DNA of 60,803 nt from an uncultured Collinsella sp. (GTDB lineage: Bacteria > Actinomycetota > Coriobacteriia > Coriobacteriales > Coriobacteriaceae), in the NCBI GenBank assembly GCA_958418185.1, contig CATZEP010000004.1, positions 1-60,803 on the forward strand, read 5' to 3'. This document shows positions 40,450 through 48,370 of the stretch, piece by piece; within the stretch, counting starts at the first letter, position 1; each line of letters opens with the position of its first letter. The notes under the pieces were generated by a model. That model did not search any database, was not told the DNA's origin, and saw nothing but the letters and a program-made list of their open reading frames with translations. Both the position numbers and the translations under genes were made by a program.

Positions 40450-40731
40450 TTACTTGATCTCCTGAATCGCGTAACGCGAAACATCTACGACGGCTCCGGA
40501 TCGGACTTTGATCTGGACCTTCTCGCCTTCGATGCCTCTGACGGTTCCGTAGATACCGCCGGCGAAAAGAACCTCTTGACCCGGCTTGAGCTCGGTGTGC
40601 AGCTCCTTGAAGTACTTCTGCTTCTTCTTCATGTTGATTTGCGACCAGATGGTGTAAATCAAGCCCATGATGACAAGCAGGCCTAAAAGGGCGACCGAGG
40701 AGCTCAGGACGTTGGCTCCGAAATCGGCCAT
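40450..40731 (-). CDS. yajC: YajC-like protein inside the PTS operon
   Basis: 93 aa: one N-terminal transmembrane segment (VALLGLLVIMGLIYTIW, about 13-29) and the YajC core NMKKKQKYFKELHTELKPGQEVLFAGGIYGTVRGIEG-type pattern. YajC normally accompanies SecDF in protein translocation. Its ATG overlaps the EIIA stop (TAATG), so it is translationally coupled to EIIA and followed by EIIB. This location points to a role in assembly or activity of the EIIC-EIID complex; that is inference. Confidence 0.9.
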   Translation of the reverse strand: MADFGANVLSSSVALLGLLVIMGLIYTIWSQINMKKKQKYFKELHTELKPGQEVLFAGGIYGTVRGIEGEKVQIKVRSGAVVDVSRYAIQEIK

Positions 40732-41174
40732 TAGATGCCGTCCTCGTCGCCGAAGATATCCTCTTCGTCGGAGCCGGCAACGGATGCGACCGTCTGGGCG
40801 GTGATGCCCGTCTGGCCAACGGTCACGGCCTGCTCGCCAAGCTCGGCGAGCGTGGCGTTGCCGCGGAGGAACAGAAGCTCAATAACCATGGGAAGGTTGG
40901 TGCCGGTCAGAACCTCGACGTTGTCGACATCCTGGGCAATCATCATCGCCTGGTTGAACGGGGTGCCACCAAGCAGGTCGGTAAAGACGAGCACGCCATC
41001 GCACTCCTCGCGCATGGCGGTAATAGCGGCGCGGAGATCCTCACCGTAGGAAGCAGCCTGGTCGCCCTCAAAAGGAACGACGGTAAAAGCGGGCTGGTCG
41101 CCAGCAACCATAGCGATAGCGCTTGCGAGGCCGGGTGCGAACTGTCCATGACCGGTAAGAATAAAGCCAACCAT
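40731..41174 (-). CDS. PTS mannose-family EIIA
   Basis: 147 aa. The phosphorylated His9 is in FILTGHGQFAPG; VLVFTDLLGGTPFNQA and TGTNLPMVIELL are family motifs. It is the first gene of EIIA-yajC-EIIB-EIIC-EIID. It ends in a very acidic tail (DEEDIFGDEDG). The promoter region upstream is the most densely decorated in the window. Confidence 0.93.
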   Translation of the reverse strand: MVGFILTGHGQFAPGLASAIAMVAGDQPAFTVVPFEGDQAASYGEDLRAAITAMREECDGVLVFTDLLGGTPFNQAMMIAQDVDNVEVLTGTNLPMVIELLFLRGNATLAELGEQAVTVGQTGITAQTVASVAGSDEEDIFGDEDGI

Positions 41175-41700
41175 TCAAATTTCCCTTCCGAAGGTGTGTA
41201 CGATCTGAGTCCGATGATTTTCGGAAGCCAGCGGGCGCTCGCCCTTAAAGCTTCTTAGAAAGCGTACTTTGAAGACCAGTGGTTTCTAAACTGGTAGTAA
41301 CCACGTGACGTGTTGTTGTCACTATATCACCCCAGAAGAGGTCGCTTTCGTTGATTCATACGGTAAAACGTTTTTGCACCGCTCACGGTGATAAATCGAC
41401 CGTTTACCGGTCGTTAACACTTCTACCTGCGGTTTTGAAACCGTTCCGAAATGCTTTGGCAAAAGATCGGATCTTTTCCTGTGTCTAAACAACGCAGGGC
41501 GGCTAAAAATAGCGTGTAGAAAAATTGCAGGTCATTGTGAAGATATGTGAATTGGTCTTTTTGACTTAATACCAGTTAGAACCAGTTTTGAGATTATCGG
41601 TGAACGGTAGTTTTCGACCGTTCACCGGTTACTTGCAATCGTTTGCAGTCGTTTTCCCAGATGAATTAGGGAAACACAATGGAGCGCTTGCGCGGGCGCG
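41175..41700 (-). promoter_or_regulatory. Large regulatory region of the amino-sugar PTS operon
   Basis: The 631-nt gap 41175-41805 holds GntR-type sites ACCAGTGGTT (41276-41285) and CTGGTAGTAACCAC (41291-41304); two direct ACCAGTT repeats (41571-41577, 41581-41587); the palindrome CACCG-CTCA-CGGTG (41377-41390); ACCGTTTACCGGT (41399-41411); and a perfect 11-8-11 inverted repeat CGGTGAACGGT/ACCGTTCACCG (41598-41627). This suggests dual control by the GntR protein and a wider regulator. Confidence 0.65.
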
Positions 41701-41726
41701 AGGCCTACTCCAGTGGTTTCGGCAGC

Positions 41727-41763
41727 AAAAAGCCCGCTAGAACGTTGTCCGTTCTAGCGGGCT
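41727..41763 (-). terminator. Terminator of the SurA-like gene
   Basis: AGCCCGCTAGAAC, loop GTTGTCC-type, GTTCTAGCGGGCT; the minus-strand tail is TTTTTGCTG. Confidence 0.9.
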
Positions 41764-41805
41764 AAATCAGGCAGATCGGCTAGCGCACAGTAGTGCAGGC
41801 AAACC

Positions 41806-42891
41806 TTACGCAAACAGGCCGTAGATGCTGATGTTGGCCTTGGCGTAGAGGCCGTTAGCATACTCGGTCCACTTGGAGCTGGCGCTCGAAGCCTGCGAAG
41901 AGTACTGCTGGTAAGCAGTGTAGTAGGCGGTCATGGCCTGCTTATAGGTAGCGCTATCGGCCGTAAAGGCATCGTCGGCAAAGGCCTTAGCGTAGGTGCC
42001 GTTCTCGTCCTTCCAGGTACCCTTCGAGCTATCCCACTCATCGCCCGCAAGGTTGATGATGTAGTCGGCGTAATCCTTGCTCGCGGTCTCCTCGTTGCCG
42101 TCAGAAGGCTCGGTCGGAGCGGTCGGCATGCTTGCGGAGCTATCACCCACCTTCTTCTTGTAGAGCTTCTGCAGCGTCGCGGACTGGCGGACGATCTGCT
42201 TGGCCTGGTCCTTGGACACGCCATACTGCGTGGCCATGGTCTTGTAGTCCGAAGTGCCGATGGAATCCTCGGCGTACTGCTTCATCTCCTTAGAAGAGAC
42301 GGTGATGCCCTCGTCCTCGGCAGCGTCGAGCAGGATCTTGTTGCGCACGTAGGACAGGATGACGTCGGCAGAGGGAGCGGTGTAGTTGCCATCGCCATCC
42401 TTGACGGTGTCGAGGCTGTACTGGCTCTCGATGGCCTCGCGCGCGGTGATGTCACTCTTCTTGCCGTTGTAGCTGTAGCTTGCCACGGTCGAATCGAGCT
42501 GGTCCTCGGTCAGGGTCGACGAGCCGACACCCTTGCCGCCAAAACCACCATTGCCAATAAAGAAGCCAATCACGGCAGCAATCACGACTGCAACCACAAA
42601 GGCGGCAATCATCGTCTTCTTGTGCTTGCAAGTGTGGTCATCCACGTCGGAGTCGTCGTCCTCGTCCTGCTCCTCGGGCATCAGATCCTCGTCAGCGGCA
42701 TCCGCGGCAATCTGAGCCTCCAGACGGGCGTCCTCCTCCTCGGCCGTCGTACCGGCAGCAATGTGCTCGGCAGACGTACCGGTGACCAGGTCGATCTTCT
42801 CGTCCTCGTCACCGTCGGGGCCTTCGCCGCGCTCGATGATCTGGATGCCGTCGATCTCGTCCTTCTCGTCCTTCTTTTGAATCAGACCCAT
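41806..42891 (-). CDS. Membrane-anchored SurA/trigger-like extracytoplasmic protein
   Basis: 361 aa. A very acidic cytoplasmic N-terminus (about 1-88), basic KHKK stop, one transmembrane helix (TMIAAFVVAVVIAAVIGFFIG, about 93-113), then an outside domain with SurA-N-like helices (ILSYVRNKILLDAAEDEGITVSSKEMKQY; YGVSKDQAKQIVRQSATLQKLYKKKV). No PPIase domain is evident. It may be a chaperone-like surface protein; function is inferred from fold-like pattern only. Confidence 0.7.
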   Translation of the reverse strand: MGLIQKKDEKDEIDGIQIIERGEGPDGDEDEKIDLVTGTSAEHIAAGTTAEEEDARLEAQIAADAADEDLMPEEQDEDDDSDVDDHTCKHKKTMIAAFVVAVVIAAVIGFFIGNGGFGGKGVGSSTLTEDQLDSTVASYSYNGKKSDITAREAIESQYSLDTVKDGDGNYTAPSADVILSYVRNKILLDAAEDEGITVSSKEMKQYAEDSIGTSDYKTMATQYGVSKDQAKQIVRQSATLQKLYKKKVGDSSASMPTAPTEPSDGNEETASKDYADYIINLAGDEWDSSKGTWKDENGTYAKAFADDAFTADSATYKQAMTAYYTAYQQYSSQASSASSKWTEYANGLYAKANISIYGLFA

Positions 42892-42929
42892 ATCGGTTAC
42901 TCCTTGTTAGGAAACATAGTCTTCAATAG

Positions 42930-42958
42930 AATACGCCCGACAGAGTGCCGGGCGTATT
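42930..42958 (-). terminator. Hairpin after icd
   Basis: AATACGCCCG (42930-42939) pairs with CGGGCGTATT (42949-42958). Weak T tail on the minus strand. Confidence 0.65.
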
Positions 42959-43017
42959 GATTCTTAGGTTATACGCAAACACTTAAGTACTATTTAGGCG
43001 TTTGCAGCGTGCATACC

Positions 43018-44103
43018 TTAGGCCAGGTGCGCGATAACGGCATCGGCAAAGGCCTGTGTGCCCACGGCGCCCTCGACGGAGCCGGTCTGGGCACGACGCA
43101 CGTCACCGGTAACCTGCTCGCCTTCGTCGAGCGTGGCAGATACGGCGGCGCGAATGCGATTGGCAGCGTCGTTCTCGCCCAGGTGATCGAGCATCATCGC
43201 AGCAGAGAGGATCTCGGCCGTGGGGTTGGCGATATCCTGACCGGCGATATCGGGCGCGGAGCCGTGCGTTGCCTCGAAGATGGCGCAGTCGGCACCGATG
43301 TTGGAGCCGGGGGCCATCCCTAAGCCGCCCACCAGGCCGGCGCACAGGTCGCTCACGATGTCACCGTACAGGTTGGGCAGCACCAGGACATCGAAGTCGT
43401 TGGGGTTTTGGACCAGGCCCATGCAGGTGGCGTCGACGATCTTGTCGTTGAACTCGATATCGGGATAGTTGGCGGCCACCTCGCGCGCAACGCGCAGGAA
43501 CAGGCCATCGGTCGCCTTCATGATGTTGGCCTTATGCACGGCCGTCACCTTTTTGCGGCCGCAGCGGCGGGCGTACTCAAAGGCGTACTCCACAATGCGG
43601 CGGCTCTTGGCGATGGAGATGGGCTTGATCGAGATAGCGGAATCGGCGGCGAAGGCCTTCTGACCCGAGCGCTCGACAAGCTGCGAGAGCTCCTCGACCT
43701 CGGCAGCCCCCTCATCGAACTCGATGCCGGCATAGAGGTCCTCGGTGTTCTCGCGCACGATGACCAGGTCGACGTCGCGGAAGCGCGAGCCGTCGCCCGG
43801 CTGCGACAGGCAAGGGCGCACACAGGCGTACAGGTCAAAGTGCTTGCGCAGGGCGACGTTAACGCTGCGGAAACCCGTGCCAACCGGCGTAGTAATGGGA
43901 CCCTTGATGGCAACCTTGGTCTCGGCGACCGCATCGAGCACGTGCTGGGGCAACGGCGTGCCAAACTCGTCCATGACGCCGGCACCGGCCTCCTGGACAT
44001 TCCAATTGATCTGGACACCGGTGGCCTCGACCACGCGGCGCATGGCCTGCGTAATCTCGGGACCGATACCGTCACCGGGAATCAGGACTACATCGTGCGC
44101 CAT
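43018..44103 (-). CDS. icd: Isocitrate/isopropylmalate dehydrogenase family protein, likely NAD-dependent isocitrate dehydrogenase
   Basis: 361 aa. Oxidative decarboxylation of isocitrate to 2-oxoglutarate is the likely reaction. LIPGDGIGPEIT at the N-terminus, VNVALRKHFDLYACVRP, IVRENTEDLYAGIEF (with the substrate-contacting Glu-Asn-Thr), and NLYGDIVSDLCAGLVGGLGMAPGSNIG are conserved; EATHGSAPDIAGQ is the nucleotide-binding region. It lies 6 nt after the HEAT-repeat gene, with GAGGAG in between. Homoisocitrate or isopropylmalate dehydrogenase is a less likely alternative. Confidence 0.86.
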   Translation of the reverse strand: MAHDVVLIPGDGIGPEITQAMRRVVEATGVQINWNVQEAGAGVMDEFGTPLPQHVLDAVAETKVAIKGPITTPVGTGFRSVNVALRKHFDLYACVRPCLSQPGDGSRFRDVDLVIVRENTEDLYAGIEFDEGAAEVEELSQLVERSGQKAFAADSAISIKPISIAKSRRIVEYAFEYARRCGRKKVTAVHKANIMKATDGLFLRVAREVAANYPDIEFNDKIVDATCMGLVQNPNDFDVLVLPNLYGDIVSDLCAGLVGGLGMAPGSNIGADCAIFEATHGSAPDIAGQDIANPTAEILSAAMMLDHLGENDAANRIRAAVSATLDEGEQVTGDVRRAQTGSVEGAVGTQAFADAVIAHLA

Positions 44104-44109
44104 AATCTG

Positions 44110-44808
44110 TTACTCCTCGTCTTCGGCGGCGTCAGATTTTTTAACGCTAGCACGCTTCTTCTTTTTGGAGAGATCAAGGTCAAAGCGTTTAACAAGCATT
44201 TCGCAAATCTCGCTCGAACGGGCTTTGAGATAGCTGCCCTTGCCGTTCTCGGCATCGAACTTAAGGCGCAACGCGAGCTTCTCGGCGACCTCGGCGTCGA
44301 TCTCGCCCTGGCCAAACTCGTACAGGCAACCGAGCATGTCGCGATACTCGAGGTCGCCGTGGTAGCACTGAATGGCCTCGTCCAGGATGGGCCAAGCCTC
44401 GCGCGAACGCTCGACACTCGTGGCGCCCCACACGCACAGCAGGCGGAAGGCGGCATAGCGCAGCGTGGAGGAAATCTCGTCGAACAGTGCGGTCTCGGCG
44501 CCCTCAAAGGCATCGCCCAGCTGCTCGGGACAGGTGGTGGCAAGCGCCGTCAGGGCATCGAGGGCCTCCCAGCGGGTCTGAGCCTCGGGGCGGTCGAGCG
44601 CCTCGATCAGCGCGGGCACGCAGGGCACGACGCGCTGGGGATCGCGCTCGGCAAGCAGATGCAGCACGCGGGCGGCAAACTGGCGGATGCGGCGCGTGGG
44701 GCAGCCGAGCTCCTGAACCAGGCGGTCGACGGCGTTCTCGTTCTCCTCTGCCAGCTGAAGCTGTGCCAGCTCCTCGTCGGTGAGCTGTTCGTCTTTGTTT
44801 TCTGCCAT
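44110..44808 (-). CDS. HEAT-repeat-like protein
   Basis: 232 aa, wholly helical. Repeating units such as RRIRQFAARVLHLLAERDP and TRWEALDALTALATTCP at about 35-110 resemble HEAT repeats. It ends in a highly charged Lys then Asp/Glu tail. Its function is unknown; such proteins act as scaffolds. It sits between a small membrane protein gene and icd on the same strand with short gaps, suggesting an operon. Confidence 0.7.
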   Translation of the reverse strand: MAENKDEQLTDEELAQLQLAEENENAVDRLVQELGCPTRRIRQFAARVLHLLAERDPQRVVPCVPALIEALDRPEAQTRWEALDALTALATTCPEQLGDAFEGAETALFDEISSTLRYAAFRLLCVWGATSVERSREAWPILDEAIQCYHGDLEYRDMLGCLYEFGQGEIDAEVAEKLALRLKFDAENGKGSYLKARSSEICEMLVKRFDLDLSKKKKRASVKKSDAAEDEE

Positions 44809-44826
44809 AGTTACCTCTTCTTACTA

Positions 44827-45252
44827 TTACTTAGCGTGCTTGCCAGCACCCTTGCTGTCATCGGTGACCGAGATGAGCTGTCGGTCGGCCGCGCCATTGC
44901 GACGCGCACGGCGGCGTTCCTCAGCGTCGCCCGCGTCGGCGGCGGCGCGATGAGCCTTGTTGACGTTAAAGACCTCGTCGTGTTTGCGCCACGGACCGAC
45001 GGACTCGCCAAAGCTCATCTTAAGACCGGCGATAAAGCCGCCGAGCCAGCCGATCGGCGCAAACTGCACCAGCGGGAACAGTGAGAACACCCAGGTCAGC
45101 AGGACGACTGCCGCCGCGCCTGCAAAGTTGGCAATCCAGTAGTCGCGCTTGGTGATGACGCGCTTTTCGCACGCCCACTGGCCGCACAAAAAGCCAATGT
45201 AGATCGCGAAGAGAAAGAGCACCAGCGCAAGCACCACGAACGTCCAGCTCAT
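44827..45252 (-). CDS. Two-span membrane protein of unknown function
   Basis: Not recognised. 141 aa: transmembrane segments at about 2-22 and 38-58, possibly a third at 62-80, then a basic cytoplasmic tail (EERRRARRNGAADR). The ATG at 45252 has GGGGAG 7 nt upstream; the frame to 45288 would overlap the upstream gene. It starts 5 nt after the stop of the dehydrogenase gene, consistent with one transcript. Confidence 0.7.
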   Translation of the reverse strand: MSWTFVVLALVLFLFAIYIGFLCGQWACEKRVITKRDYWIANFAGAAAVVLLTWVFSLFPLVQFAPIGWLGGFIAGLKMSFGESVGPWRKHDEVFNVNKAHRAAADAGDAEERRRARRNGAADRQLISVTDDSKGAGKHAK

Positions 45253-45257
45253 GGGCG

Positions 45258-46337
45258 CTACTCCCCGTGATGGTGGCCGCAGCAGCACTCGTGGCCATCA
45301 TCATGGCCGTGGCCGCCGCAGCACTCGTGGTCCTCGCCATGGTGGTGGCCGCAACCGCACTCATGGTCGTCGCCGTGCTCGCCGCAACCGCAGCCGTCCT
45401 CGTGAGCACCGTGCTCTTCGGGACGATACTGCGACCAGTCCAGACCGGCGGCGATGGCGTCGGCCTCCTCCTTATAGAGGACCGTGATGGCCTGGGTGCC
45501 CAGCTTGGCACCACCGATGGCATCGAGCATGTCGTAGAGCGTAAAGGCCACGTCGGCGCCGGGCAGCGCAAGCTCGCGATCGTCGGCATAGGCGAGCGCC
45601 AAGCGCAGGTCCTTGATGAAGTGCTCGACCATAAAGCCGGGCTTGTAGTCGCCGTCGAGCGCCTTGGTAGCCAGGCTCTCCATGGCGCCGGACTTGCCGG
45701 TACCGCCCAGGATCATCTGGCGGGTCTTCTCCAAATCGAGGCCGCTCAGCTCGGCAAATGCCATGGCGTCTGCCATGCCGACCATGCAGGCGCCCAGCGA
45801 CACCTGGTTGGCGAGCTTGGCAGCCTGGCCCTTGCCGGCGCCGTCGAAGCAGCAGATGTTGGCCGCAAAGGTGGCAAGGATGTCGCGGACCGGCGCGATG
45901 TCGTTCTCGGTAGCGCCCACGATAGCCGTGAGCGTACCGGCGATAGCGCCCGACTCGCCGCCGGTGACGGGGCAGTCAAACGCCATGCGACCAGAAACCT
46001 GGGCGGCCTCGGCAATGTCACGGGCAAGCTCGGGCGAGCTCGTGGTGAGGTCGATCAAGACCGCGCCGGGCTTAGTGCACGCGAGCAGGCCGTCGCCCGC
46101 CAGGTAGAGTTCCTCGACCTCGGAGGGATAGCCCACCATGGTAAAGACGACATCGGCGTTCGCCGCGGCATCGGCCGGCGTATCTGCCCAGACGGCGCCG
46201 CGCTGGATAAGCGCCGCCGCCTTGGACTTGGTGCGGTTGTTGACCGTGACGGGATAGCCGGCGTCCAGAATGTGGCCGGCGATGGGGGCACCCATGATTC
46301 CGGTGCCGATGAATGCGACGGAGAGCTTGTTTGCCAT
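45258..46337 (-). CDS. 3-hydroxyisobutyrate-dehydrogenase-like oxidoreductase with His/Cys-rich tail
   Basis: 359 aa. Residues 1-300 form a beta-hydroxyacid dehydrogenase: Rossmann motif FIGTGIMGAPIAGHIL (about 9-24), DCPVTGGESGAIAGTL (substrate loop, about 119-134) and catalytic Lys in GKGQAAKLANQ (about 168-178). GarR-like tartronate semialdehyde or hydroxyisobutyrate reductases are relatives. The last 51 residues (309-359) contain 14 His and 9 Cys in repeats such as ECGCGHHHGE, which is not part of the family and should bind metal ions. AAGG precedes the ATG. Confidence 0.86.
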   Translation of the reverse strand: MANKLSVAFIGTGIMGAPIAGHILDAGYPVTVNNRTKSKAAALIQRGAVWADTPADAAANADVVFTMVGYPSEVEELYLAGDGLLACTKPGAVLIDLTTSSPELARDIAEAAQVSGRMAFDCPVTGGESGAIAGTLTAIVGATENDIAPVRDILATFAANICCFDGAGKGQAAKLANQVSLGACMVGMADAMAFAELSGLDLEKTRQMILGGTGKSGAMESLATKALDGDYKPGFMVEHFIKDLRLALAYADDRELALPGADVAFTLYDMLDAIGGAKLGTQAITVLYKEEADAIAAGLDWSQYRPEEHGAHEDGCGCGEHGDDHECGCGHHHGEDHECCGGHGHDDGHECCCGHHHGE

Positions 46338-46435
46338 GAAACCTTTCCTTTTGGGTTGGGTGTTGTTACCAGGTTGAATACTCGGTGCCAGCGTTTGGGC
46401 TGTGAGTCGAGGGCGATTACGGACGCAGCGCTTGC

Positions 46436-47389
46436 CTACTGACCGCGCACGCGGCGGGCGATACGGTCGGAAAGCGACGCCTTGTCGGCGCGGTTCTTAC
46501 CCCAAAACGCGCAGCCCACCATGCCGGGGCCCACGTGCGAGCCGATGGTGGGACCCACGGAGCCGCGAATGATCGTGACGTCGGCGCAACCCTCCTCCTT
46601 GCGGATGGCGGCTTCGAGCCAGTCACCATCCTTTTCGGCATCGGCCGTCATGATGGCGATGGGCATGGTGCGATCGGGCACGTAGTTCTCGCGGAACGAC
46701 TTGAGGATGGACTTGAGCGCCTTCTTGCGGCCGCGGTTGACGCCGATCAGCGACAGCGAGCCGGCCAGGTCGTAGGAGAGCTCGGGCTTGACGTCGAGCT
46801 TTGCCGTGAGCTGCGCCGCCGCGGGAGGAATGCGGCCGCCGGCAGCCAGTGCGTCGAAGCTCTCGAGCGTAAAGTAGCCGTGCACGTAGGTCTTTGCCTC
46901 GTTTGCCCAATCGACCAGCTGCTTGGCGGTCAGTCCCGCCGAACGCTGGCGCACGGCCTCGAGCGCCAAGAGCGCACCGGTCGCGCAGGGCAGAGCGTTG
47001 TCGACCACGTAGAGCTCAAAGTTGGGATACTCGGCGCGCACGACATCTGCCGCCTGGCACGCGGAGTTGTAGCTCGACGACAGCGCCGAGGTAAAGCACA
47101 GGTAGACCGTGGGCGTGCCCTCTTTGGCGCACTCGGTAAAAAACTCGATATAGCGACCGAGCGACACAGCCGAGGTGGACACGCGGGCACCGGCGCGCAT
47201 GCGGTCGTAGAACTCCTTAGGGCTCATGCTCGACCAGATGTCGTCTGTGCGCTCCTCGCCATCGATAATGAAAGGGAAACCCAGGATATCGACATCGAGG
47301 TTCGCGGCGACCTCGGGGCTAAAGTCGCAGCAGGTATCGACGACGATGCGGCAACGGTTCGAATGACCGGCGGATGCGGCCTTGTCCAT
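46436..47389 (-). CDS. DegV-family fatty-acid-binding protein
   Basis: 317 aa. DegV proteins bind fatty acids and, as FakB, present them to the kinase FakA. RIVVDTCCDFSPEVA at the N-terminus (SxT-like nucleotide loop replaced by TCCDFS), STSAVSLGRYIEFF, LCFTSALSSSYNSA with the fatty-acid carboxylate-binding region, and RGSVGPTIGSHVGPGMVG at the end are family motifs. ATG 47389 has GGAG 8 nt upstream. No fakA is in the window. Confidence 0.88.
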   Translation of the reverse strand: MDKAASAGHSNRCRIVVDTCCDFSPEVAANLDVDILGFPFIIDGEERTDDIWSSMSPKEFYDRMRAGARVSTSAVSLGRYIEFFTECAKEGTPTVYLCFTSALSSSYNSACQAADVVRAEYPNFELYVVDNALPCATGALLALEAVRQRSAGLTAKQLVDWANEAKTYVHGYFTLESFDALAAGGRIPPAAAQLTAKLDVKPELSYDLAGSLSLIGVNRGRKKALKSILKSFRENYVPDRTMPIAIMTADAEKDGDWLEAAIRKEEGCADVTIIRGSVGPTIGSHVGPGMVGCAFWGKNRADKASLSDRIARRVRGQ

Positions 47390-47405
47390 CAAAGCGACTC
47401 CTTAC

Positions 47406-47439
47406 GTAAAAAGGCGGCCACCCGCATGGGATGGCCGCC
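47406..47439 (-). terminator. Terminator of hpf
   Basis: GGCGGCCA (47413-47420) pairs with TGGCCGCC (47432-47439). The minus-strand tail is TTTTTACG. Confidence 0.85.
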
Positions 47440-47468
47440 AACCGTTAACTCATGCAAGTTAACGTATT

Positions 47469-48053
47469 TTACTCGTCAAGTGTTTCGATGCGGGGCTTGA
47501 TGATGCCATATCCACCATTCTTACGGTGATACACCACATTGATGAGACCGGTCGTCGCGTTCTCGAACACGTAGAAGTCGTGGCCCAGCAAATCGGTCTG
47601 CACCAGCGCCTGCTCCTCGGTCATCGGGGTGACATCGATGACCTTCTCGCGGACGAGCAGGTCGTCGTCCTCCTCGGGCAGCAGCAGGTCGGCCAGATCC
47701 TCAACGCGCTCGACCGGCGCGACATCCGCGGCACTGGCACCACCCTGGCGGTTGTCCACGACCTTGGTCTTGAACTTGCGCAGCTGGCGGGTGACCTTAT
47801 CGGCGGAGAGGTCGATGGCAGCATACATATCTGCGCCGTGCTCGGCAACGCGAATCACCGAACCGCGGGCACGAGCCGTGACCTCGACGATTGCCGGGTT
47901 GGGGTTCGAGGGGTTCTTCTCATAACGAAGCACGACGTCGACTGTCATGGGCTCGATGTCGAAAACCTTGAGCGCCTCGCCGATTTTCTCATCCACATGC
48001 GCACGCAGAGCATCGGTTACCGTCGTCTTGCGTCCAGAAACCTTGATATCCAT
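47469..48053 (-). CDS. hpf: Ribosome hibernation-promoting factor, long form
   Basis: 194 aa. The N-terminal S30AE domain (about 1-100: MDIKVSGRKTTVTDALRAHV, DMYAAIDLSADKVTRQLRKFK) occupies the ribosomal tRNA/mRNA channel; the C-terminal domain (about 135-190: GHDFYVFENATTGLINVVYHRKNGGYGIIKP) dimerises and forms 100S ribosomes in Gram-positives. ATG 48053 has TTGGAG upstream; the longer frame is rejected. It is a single gene, with its promoter in 48054-48170. Confidence 0.95.
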   Translation of the reverse strand: MDIKVSGRKTTVTDALRAHVDEKIGEALKVFDIEPMTVDVVLRYEKNPSNPNPAIVEVTARARGSVIRVAEHGADMYAAIDLSADKVTRQLRKFKTKVVDNRQGGASAADVAPVERVEDLADLLLPEEDDDLLVREKVIDVTPMTEEQALVQTDLLGHDFYVFENATTGLINVVYHRKNGGYGIIKPRIETLDE

Positions 48054-48174
48054 ACGTGGCTCCAATCTGCCTCGGGGACTTACTGTACTGGCTATGTACC
48101 CATTGCCGTGCATTTAATCACGCGAATTCCCAAAGACCCGAATAACGATTGCTTGATACCGCATACCGAAGTCT

Positions 48175-48198
48175 CGCACTTTTCTGTGGCAAAGTGCG
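48175..48198. promoter_or_regulatory. 8-bp inverted repeat upstream of hpf
   Basis: CGCACTTT-N8-AAAGTGCG in the 317-nt gap 48054-48370, 120 nt from hpf. Operator or hairpin; not assignable. Confidence 0.3.
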
Positions 48199-48270
48199 CT
48201 ATGGGAGAGCAACGGCGACTTTGTTTTTGGTCCCGAAAATTGGCTTTGACCTGCTGGTTTTATTGGGATG

Positions 48271-48305
48271 AAAATGCCGGGCTCCCCTGTTGGGAAAACC
48301 CGGCA
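48271..48305 (-). terminator. Terminator of the binding-protein gene
   Basis: TGCCGGG (48275-48281) pairs with CCCGGCA (48299-48305). The minus-strand transcript continues TTTTCATCC. Confidence 0.6.
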
Positions 48306-48370
48306 GTGCGTGTTGAAACCGTGAAGAGGCGTCTCTCCTAGCGCATAGGAGACCCCACCCCTGGCAATAA

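Noticed and set aside
48330..48355. Second terminator after the binding-protein gene
   Set aside because: The stem has a bulge and no T run; the hairpin at 48271-48305 fits better.
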